Shown here: piece after piece, positions 34,731-39,156 of the stretch
How positions within the stretch are numbered: position 1 is the stretch's first letter
Layout: every line of letters begins with the position of its first letter
Source: Thermoplasmata archaeon
Lineage (GTDB): Archaea > Thermoplasmatota > Thermoplasmata > Thermoplasmatales > Thermoplasmataceae
NCBI GenBank assembly: GCA_021835185.1
Contig: JAKBQO010000001.1
Span: 1-39,156, forward strand
DNA length: 39,156 nt
Direction of reading: 5' to 3'
The notes under the pieces: model-generated
What the model saw: only the letters and a program-made list of their open reading frames with translations
Databases searched by the model: none
What the model was told of the DNA's origin: nothing
Translations under genes and position numbers: made by a program

Positions 34731-36092
34731 TTATTCTGAAATATCCTCAAGATTCCTCCTTGAAACCTTTGTTCCACCGATCAATATTAGAAGACCGGCA
34801 ACTAACCCGGTAATTCCAATGAAGGTGAAGCCAAATGCCCAGGAATATGTTGCTACAAGTATCGGAAGCAATATGGCTCCAAGAGCCCCCCCTCCATGCC
34901 CTATTCCATCGGTTATCCCGAATCCAGAGCTTCTTGCCCTTGTTGGGTAATTTTCAGCGGTAAACGTATAAGCTACCTGAAGGTACATCCCGAGCCCCAT
35001 TGCTCCAAGGAAGGATCCAAAATACAGAAGGTCGGTCATTCTGGTGGCCATAGATATCATGCCAAGGAACCAGACTACAGTCGCAGCAAAGATAACATGT
35101 TTTCTCTCATATTTATCGGAGGTGTAAAGCATTATTAATGCTCCAGCTGGATATCCTATTATTGCCCCTATTGCTATGTATAGAATGGCGGCAGCCTCTG
35201 AAAACCCTATGCTCTCAAGCAATGATGCAGCGTCTCCCAGGAATGCGTAATTTCCGATATACCACAGAAACCATACTACTATTAATAAAACCATTCTGCC
35301 TGTATAAGGTTTCTTGAACAGGTATAGTGTTGGGAATTTTGGCTCTTCCACAACAACATTCTCTGGATGTGGCTCTGGCAATTCACCTATTTTCTTTTTA
35401 GCAGTGGCTTCCATCATCTCCAGCACCTTTTCCGCCTTTTCCAGATTATGCCCCTTTGTCGCCAGCCATCTTGGCGATTCTGGCAACTCTGTTCTTAGAA
35501 ATACTGCAATGAAGGCTATTATTGCCCCTATTCCGAATAGCCAGCGCCATCCTGTCGGAAATGCCGGTACCAGGAAATAGCCTATAAAAGGAGTCACAGC
35601 CTGCCCGAATATTCCGATCAGGAAGGTCAATACAGTTATTTTACCCCTTACTGCAGCAGGTGCAAATTCAGTGATATAAATGGATACAAGGTTCAGGTCA
35701 GCACCCAATCCTATTCCAGTTATAAATCTGAAAATTGTTAATTCAGGCACATTAAAAGACAATGCATCTCCCAGAGACCCTATTGCTGTGAGCGCCATGG
35801 TTAGAATCATTGATCTATATCTTCCGAATACATCGGCAAGGCTTCCTATCAGGTATGAGCCAATTGCATAACCTATTAGCCCCACTGACAGGGCTATAAA
35901 CAGTATTATAGATCCATGCAGGTTGAACTGCTGGTCTATTGCAGGCATTGCAAGCCCTATATCAGATATATCATAGAATGTAAAAAAATATCCCAATCCT
36001 ATAATTCCAAGGAAAGCCGTTGGTAAAGACCACACAGGAATCCTGTTTGTCCTGGCTATAATATCCTTAACTTTATCGAGGTTTTCTACCAT
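34731..36092 (-). CDS. MFS transporter, metabolite:H+ symporter type
   Basis: A 453-residue protein with 12 predicted helices. Seen are GYFFTFYDISDIGLAMP in helix 1, the loop 2-3 motif GSLADVFGRYR, RFITGIGLGADLNLVSIYI in helix 4, and the post-helix-6 motif ELPESPRW typical of sugar-porter and MHS families. The central loop of about 60 residues is Glu/Lys-rich. The substrate is unknown: sugars, organic acids or aromatic acids are all possible. It differs from the PHS-type genes in lacking the GGDY signature. A TTAATATAATAG box at 36108-36119 (minus) lies about 25 nt upstream, so the message is leaderless. Confidence 0.85.
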   Translation of the reverse strand: MVENLDKVKDIIARTNRIPVWSLPTAFLGIIGLGYFFTFYDISDIGLAMPAIDQQFNLHGSIILFIALSVGLIGYAIGSYLIGSLADVFGRYRSMILTMALTAIGSLGDALSFNVPELTIFRFITGIGLGADLNLVSIYITEFAPAAVRGKITVLTFLIGIFGQAVTPFIGYFLVPAFPTGWRWLFGIGAIIAFIAVFLRTELPESPRWLATKGHNLEKAEKVLEMMEATAKKKIGELPEPHPENVVVEEPKFPTLYLFKKPYTGRMVLLIVVWFLWYIGNYAFLGDAASLLESIGFSEAAAILYIAIGAIIGYPAGALIMLYTSDKYERKHVIFAATVVWFLGMISMATRMTDLLYFGSFLGAMGLGMYLQVAYTFTAENYPTRARSSGFGITDGIGHGGGALGAILLPILVATYSWAFGFTFIGITGLVAGLLILIGGTKVSRRNLEDISE

Positions 36093-36326
36093 TCGAGTTG
36101 ATTTTTCTATTATATTAATACTTTGTTAATGACGAATTAATAAATTAAAAATTTAACCTTTTTATATCTTATAATATTTAAATATATGCATCAAAACTTA
36201 TTGTCCACCGTATAGTATAAAACATAAAAACTATATGGATATACATTATATCTGGAAAATAGCCATAAAACAATATGATAATGCAATATGGCGTAAAAAT
36301 AAAATAACGCAGGTATATATATCCTT

Positions 36327-36491
36327 GTGATAAAAAAATGCGGCATATGTTCTGCTGAATTCCACTGTGGCGGATTGCTATGCTGGTGCAAGGGAACAAA
36401 ATTAAACGGAAACCAGTTGAAAGCAATTAAATTGCTATCACCGGATTGTGTGTGCCCTGATTGCCTTAATAATGCGAAGAACAATATTTAA
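36327..36491 (+). CDS. Small cysteine-rich CWC-family protein
   Basis: A 54-residue protein found in what looked like a gap. It starts at GTG 36327 and ends at TAA 36489-36491. Eight cysteines fall at 5, 8, 14, 19, 21, 41, 43 and 46, with the diagnostic CWC at 19-21. This matches the small cysteine-rich CWC family, which is of unknown function and likely binds zinc. Codon use is like the neighbours, and the Cys pattern leaves little doubt that the frame is real. The start is tentative because TATATATA (36314-36320) is too close to be its TATA box; AAAATAAAATAA (about 36292-36305) fits better. Tsr3 follows 61 nt later with its own promoter. Confidence 0.75.
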   Translation: MIKKCGICSAEFHCGGLLCWCKGTKLNGNQLKAIKLLSPDCVCPDCLNNAKNNI

Positions 36492-36521
36492 ACCGGATAA
36501 CAAAGGTGGAAAAATGGCAAC

Positions 36522-36530
36522 TTTTATATT
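36522..36530 (+). promoter_or_regulatory. TATA box of tsr3
   Basis: TTTTATATT is centred about 27 nt before ATG 36553, consistent with a leaderless transcript. Confidence 0.55.
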
Positions 36531-36552
36531 TTGACAGTGTCTTATATAGGCT

Positions 36553-37047
36553 ATGGAAAAAATATTTTATGTTTATCTCGGCCAGGACGATCCAAAGAAA
36601 TCAACCATGAAAAAACTGGAACGCTATGGGCTGGCCATTGAAATACCCCTTAATAAAATATACAATAAACTTTACCTCACGCCGTACTCCGATAATTTTC
36701 TGTTAAATTCAAATAAAATGCTGTTTGAGGATAAAGGGATAGTTGTTATTGACGGCTCATGGAACAGGATAAACACCATAGAAAATATTAAAGGGAAAAA
36801 TGGGAAAAAGCTTCCACTGTTGCTACCGGTAAATCCTGTGAATTATGGAAAGCCCGGAAAATTATCATCACTGGAAGCTTTAGCCGCTGCGTTATACATT
36901 ATGGGATATTCAGAACTTGCCGGCGATGTTATTTCCAAATACTCATGGGCACAGAATTTTATCAAAACTAATATAAACCCGCTAAATGATTATATGAAAT
37001 GCAACAGTGATGAAGAGTGCATTCAGGTCCAGGACAGCTATTTCTGA
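36553..37047 (+). CDS. tsr3: Tsr3: 16S rRNA aminocarboxypropyltransferase (DUF367)
   Basis: A 164-residue SPOUT-like enzyme that transfers the aminocarboxypropyl group from SAM to a modified pseudouridine of small-subunit rRNA (acp3 step). The N-terminal RLI-like segment is GQDDPKKSTMKKLERYGLA. DGSWNR near 76 and the SAM-site signature LLLPVNPVNYGKPGKLSSLE (about 95-114), followed by ALAAALYIMGYSELA, are highly characteristic. Length is normal for archaeal Tsr3, though on the short side of the family. The final 10 nt overlap the convergent PP-loop gene. Together with ABCE1 and TgtA it adds to the translation-related content of the window. Confidence 0.95.
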   Translation: MEKIFYVYLGQDDPKKSTMKKLERYGLAIEIPLNKIYNKLYLTPYSDNFLLNSNKMLFEDKGIVVIDGSWNRINTIENIKGKNGKKLPLLLPVNPVNYGKPGKLSSLEALAAALYIMGYSELAGDVISKYSWAQNFIKTNINPLNDYMKCNSDEECIQVQDSYF

Positions 37048-38453
37048 ATATTTACCCATTTTCCATTGTCCAGTTTAAATATCCCTTCTGCGTAAGCTGA
37101 AAATATCTTTTCAATAGGGCTGCGGAAATTATCCGGTATTACGGAAAATAGAGAATTCTCATAGGGCATAATATGCAATCCTCCGGCATGTTCAGCATCT
37201 CCGATACTGCCGGAATACAAACCAATTTTTGATTCTGCATAAATCCTCTCATCAGGGTCAAGCCGGAGCCTTGCCTTTGAAAGCCTTCTTTTTAATAATC
37301 TTACGTCATCGCTGGAATACAATATATCTTCCGGTTTTCCTCCAGAAGCCTCAATGAACAATAGTATTCCAAGGCATTTCGAGCATTTCCCGCATGGTTC
37401 TATTACACCATCATTCCTATGGCATGAGTGGCATGATCTCTGCTGCAGGAACAAATCCCTATAGCGTTCCATTAAAATTTTCTCTTCCAGATATCCGGTT
37501 ACTGGATAAACTATAGAGTATACACCTGCGTTTACCCCTTTCTTATTGAAGTATAGAGAAAGCATATGGTTGAAATCATAAGTCTGGTCAAAAATTCCAT
37601 AGTAATATTTCAATCCTTTATAATCACCCATTTCCCGAGGGTCGTCGAATTCATCGCCCATGATTATATTTCCAATGGAATATTTTTTGAGCAAAGGCAG
37701 CAGCAAAAATATATACACCGGGAAAATAAAAACCTGGATTGGATAATCATCGGACAGTATATCTATCATATCTGTGTTCACTATTTTTATATGATTCAGC
37801 ATTTCATGGTAAAACCTGTCTGTATTTGACCATACTTTCATTACATTTCCAAAGTTTTCTCTATAATAGTCATAGGCTGTTTTTGCTGTGAGCCAGTGTG
37901 AACCGGATTCTTCAAAATAGAAAGAATAATTGTTTTCCGGTTTGTTTATTTCATTGAAAATTCCAAAGGCTAAAAGGCTTTCCTTGCCGCCTGAGGACAT
38001 AATAGCCACCTTATCAGGGGATGTATTCCATGGCCTCTCTTCGCTGAAAGTTTCAGGGCATACAAGCTCAGTTATTCCATCAGCATTGGCTGCGGTAATA
38101 TCATCTTCAGCCGGTATAAACTCCGGTTTGATGTAATCATATCTCCTGTTTATTATTTTATTAATAAAAACTTCATGGGCATTTATTTTCATAAAATTTT
38201 TTATCAACTCTATATCTGTAGGTGATACCGGGAAATTTAAAACCAGTTTCCGGGCAAAATAGGTAAAATTAATTGCAGGCATTGTAAGTATAAGCCCTGC
38301 TATATTCCTGTCCACATCAATATCTTCGGCATATGTGAAAATCAACCTGTATGAAAAATCATCAAATTTTATATTTCCTATGATCCTTTTTTTCTCAATA
38401 CTGGCTATATTCACCTCAATACTGTCAAATGAAATTACATTGTCAATATACAC
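37038..38453 (-). CDS. PP-loop ATP-pyrophosphatase-type protein with QueC-like zinc finger
   Basis: A 471-residue protein of unknown function. A P-loop of the PP-loop superfamily, VAIMSSGGKES, is at 149-159, after an N-terminal domain of about 140 residues that I do not recognise. A five-cysteine cluster lies at 341, 344, 354, 357 and 360 (CHSC...CGKCSKC), like the QueC zinc site C-x8-C-x2-C-x2-C but with 9 residues in the first gap. Such enzymes adenylate a carboxylate or carbonyl. The size and layout may also fit the MurL epimerase family, which uses ATP to AMP, but I cannot confirm that. A TATA box at 38472-38482 (minus) indicates a leaderless start at 38453. DUF1611 lies 36 nt upstream on the same strand. 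Confidence 0.78.
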   Translation of the reverse strand: MYIDNVISFDSIEVNIASIEKKRIIGNIKFDDFSYRLIFTYAEDIDVDRNIAGLILTMPAINFTYFARKLVLNFPVSPTDIELIKNFMKINAHEVFINKIINRRYDYIKPEFIPAEDDITAANADGITELVCPETFSEERPWNTSPDKVAIMSSGGKESLLAFGIFNEINKPENNYSFYFEESGSHWLTAKTAYDYYRENFGNVMKVWSNTDRFYHEMLNHIKIVNTDMIDILSDDYPIQVFIFPVYIFLLLPLLKKYSIGNIIMGDEFDDPREMGDYKGLKYYYGIFDQTYDFNHMLSLYFNKKGVNAGVYSIVYPVTGYLEEKILMERYRDLFLQQRSCHSCHRNDGVIEPCGKCSKCLGILLFIEASGGKPEDILYSSDDVRLLKRRLSKARLRLDPDERIYAESKIGLYSGSIGDAEHAGGLHIMPYENSLFSVIPDNFRSPIEKIFSAYAEGIFKLDNGKWVNIQK

Positions 38454-38471
38454 TTTTTAGCACCCACATAA

Positions 38472-38482
38472 AGTATATATTT
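38472..38482 (-). promoter_or_regulatory. TATA box of the PP-loop gene
   Basis: AAATATATACT on the minus strand is centred about 25 nt upstream of ATG 38453, so this gene can be transcribed separately from DUF1611. Confidence 0.5.
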
Positions 38483-38489
38483 CGGTGGT

Positions 38490-39156
38490 TCATAAATCTG
38501 ATATAACGCCGGTAATGTTTTCAAATTCTTCCAGAGGGTCGAATACAGGTATATTGTATATTTTTTCAAGTTTTGTTTTCTCAACTTCTATCTCTGATTT
38601 TTCCATATTTTCGGTGTTCAATGATATTGCAATTACCTTTTTGTTGGAAACAAGCTCAAGAACCTTTATGTATTTTTCCAGCGGCTCAATAGGGTATTCA
38701 GGGAAGCCGTCGTAAAACTTCCTTTTTGGCGCATGCTGGAGTATTATGGCATCCGGGCGCATTGCACCTATTATTTCAAACCCTCCTGGATATGCTGGAT
38801 GCAGAATAGACCCCTGCCCTTCAAGGAACATATACTCGGGCTGTTTTTCCTGCCACGCTTTATATGTTATATATTCTAAAGACCCGGCAACAAAATCATT
38901 TATGATTGAATCCATTACAACTGTATATGGAAATCCCTGCATCCAGGATGTTTGCCCGGTGCCTATTAATTCAGATTGTTTTTTCTTCCTGTTCATGGCA
39001 TCATTCAGATAAACTGCAGTTGTCCTTTTGCCTATAGCGCTATCCGTTCCCAGTACCGCAATTTTTTTCGATTTTACCTCCTGTATTTTTCCTGTAAATG
39101 AATATTCATAATTGTTAAAAATTTTCCTTACATCAGTAATTTCCACATCAAGATCG
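38490..39156 (-). CDS. DUF1611 (DgcN-like) protein, 5' end outside the window
   Basis: The C-terminal domain of a DUF1611 protein; the frame stays open to the window edge, so the true start lies beyond it. A GTG at 39146 could start a shorter form, but family members are about 330-350 residues with an N-terminal Rossmann-like domain, so truncation by the window is more likely. Seen are the P-loop AVLGTDSAIGKRTTAV, the family signature LIGTGQTSWMQGFPY, and FLEGQGSILHPAYPGG. DgcN of this family N-acetylates D-glutamate; other members act on related substrates. The next gene on the strand is a PP-loop protein. Confidence 0.85.
   Translation of the reverse strand, partial: DLDVEITDVRKIFNNYEYSFTGKIQEVKSKKIAVLGTDSAIGKRTTAVYLNDAMNRKKKQSELIGTGQTSWMQGFPYTVVMDSIINDFVAGSLEYITYKAWQEKQPEYMFLEGQGSILHPAYPGGFEIIGAMRPDAIILQHAPKRKFYDGFPEYPIEPLEKYIKVLELVSNKKVIAISLNTENMEKSEIEVEKTKLEKIYNIPVFDPLEEFENITGVISDL

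Noticed and set aside
36178..36484. Two overlapping minus-strand frames of 82 and 97 codons near 36.2-36.5 kb
   Set aside because: They are antisense to the CWC gene and AT-rich leader; Phe/His/Tyr-rich translations with no motif. The plus-strand CWC frame explains the region better.

Overview
The window looks like a chromosomal segment of a cell-wall-less, acidophilic euryarchaeon of the Thermoplasmatales (Ferroplasma/Acidiplasma/Picrophilus/Cuniculiplasma-like). The evidence is low GC with very AT-rich gaps, archaeal information-processing genes (ABCE1, PolD large subunit, archaeal TgtA with PUA, Tsr3, GPN-loop GTPase), an ADP-forming acyl-CoA ligase, several HTH_10-type regulators, many H+-coupled MFS transporters, and TATA boxes about 25 nt upstream of start codons, which implies mostly leaderless transcripts. 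No rRNA, CRISPR array, IS element or prophage was seen. The genus is an inference from style, not from a search.

Layout. 1-159: 5' end of a phosphate-symporter-like MFS gene (minus), frameshifted. 344-2559: small Thermoplasmata protein plus ABCE1. 2861-5812: PepSY-like membrane protein, then a DHA2 drug-efflux MFS with its MarR regulator. 5803-8780: zinc alcohol/polyol dehydrogenase diverging from archaeosine TgtA. 8781-12516: GNAT acetyltransferase, HAD phosphatase, two unrecognised proteins and an HTH_10 regulator. 12547-14987 (minus): an NnrS-like membrane protein, a DUF2249-cupin fusion and a four-helix membrane protein, perhaps a heme/NO-stress module. 15168-17539: PHS-type MFS and an EamA transporter. 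17657-18799: geranylgeranyl-reductase-family flavoprotein. 19006-20793: glycosylation-rich membrane protein and AbrB-PhoU regulator.

20788-25028 (minus): ribose-5-phosphate isomerase, UbiA prenyltransferase, short FAD oxidoreductase, HTH_10 regulator, methyltransferase and tRNA-Leu(UAG). 25102-27702 (plus): isochorismatase-fold protein lacking two of three catalytic residues, and an ADP-forming acyl-CoA ligase. 27705-34555 (minus): second UbiA, GPN GTPase, PolD DP2, SCP2-like protein and CTP synthase, tightly packed. 34731-36092: another MFS. 36327-37047: a 54-residue cysteine-rich CWC protein and Tsr3. 37038-39156 (minus): a PP-loop/zinc-finger protein and a DUF1611 protein cut by the window end.

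Themes. (i) Translation and RNA modification: ABCE1, TgtA, Tsr3, and a tRNA-Leu with G at both 13 and 15. (ii) Membrane quinone/lipid chemistry: two UbiA, a GGR-family reductase, a UbiE-like methyltransferase and an NDH-2-like flavoprotein. (iii) Proton-coupled uptake and export. The leads most worth following are the PP-loop/DUF1611 pair, the TgtA that has lost its zinc cysteines, the NnrS/DUF2249-cupin cluster, and the isochorismatase-fold pseudoenzyme.
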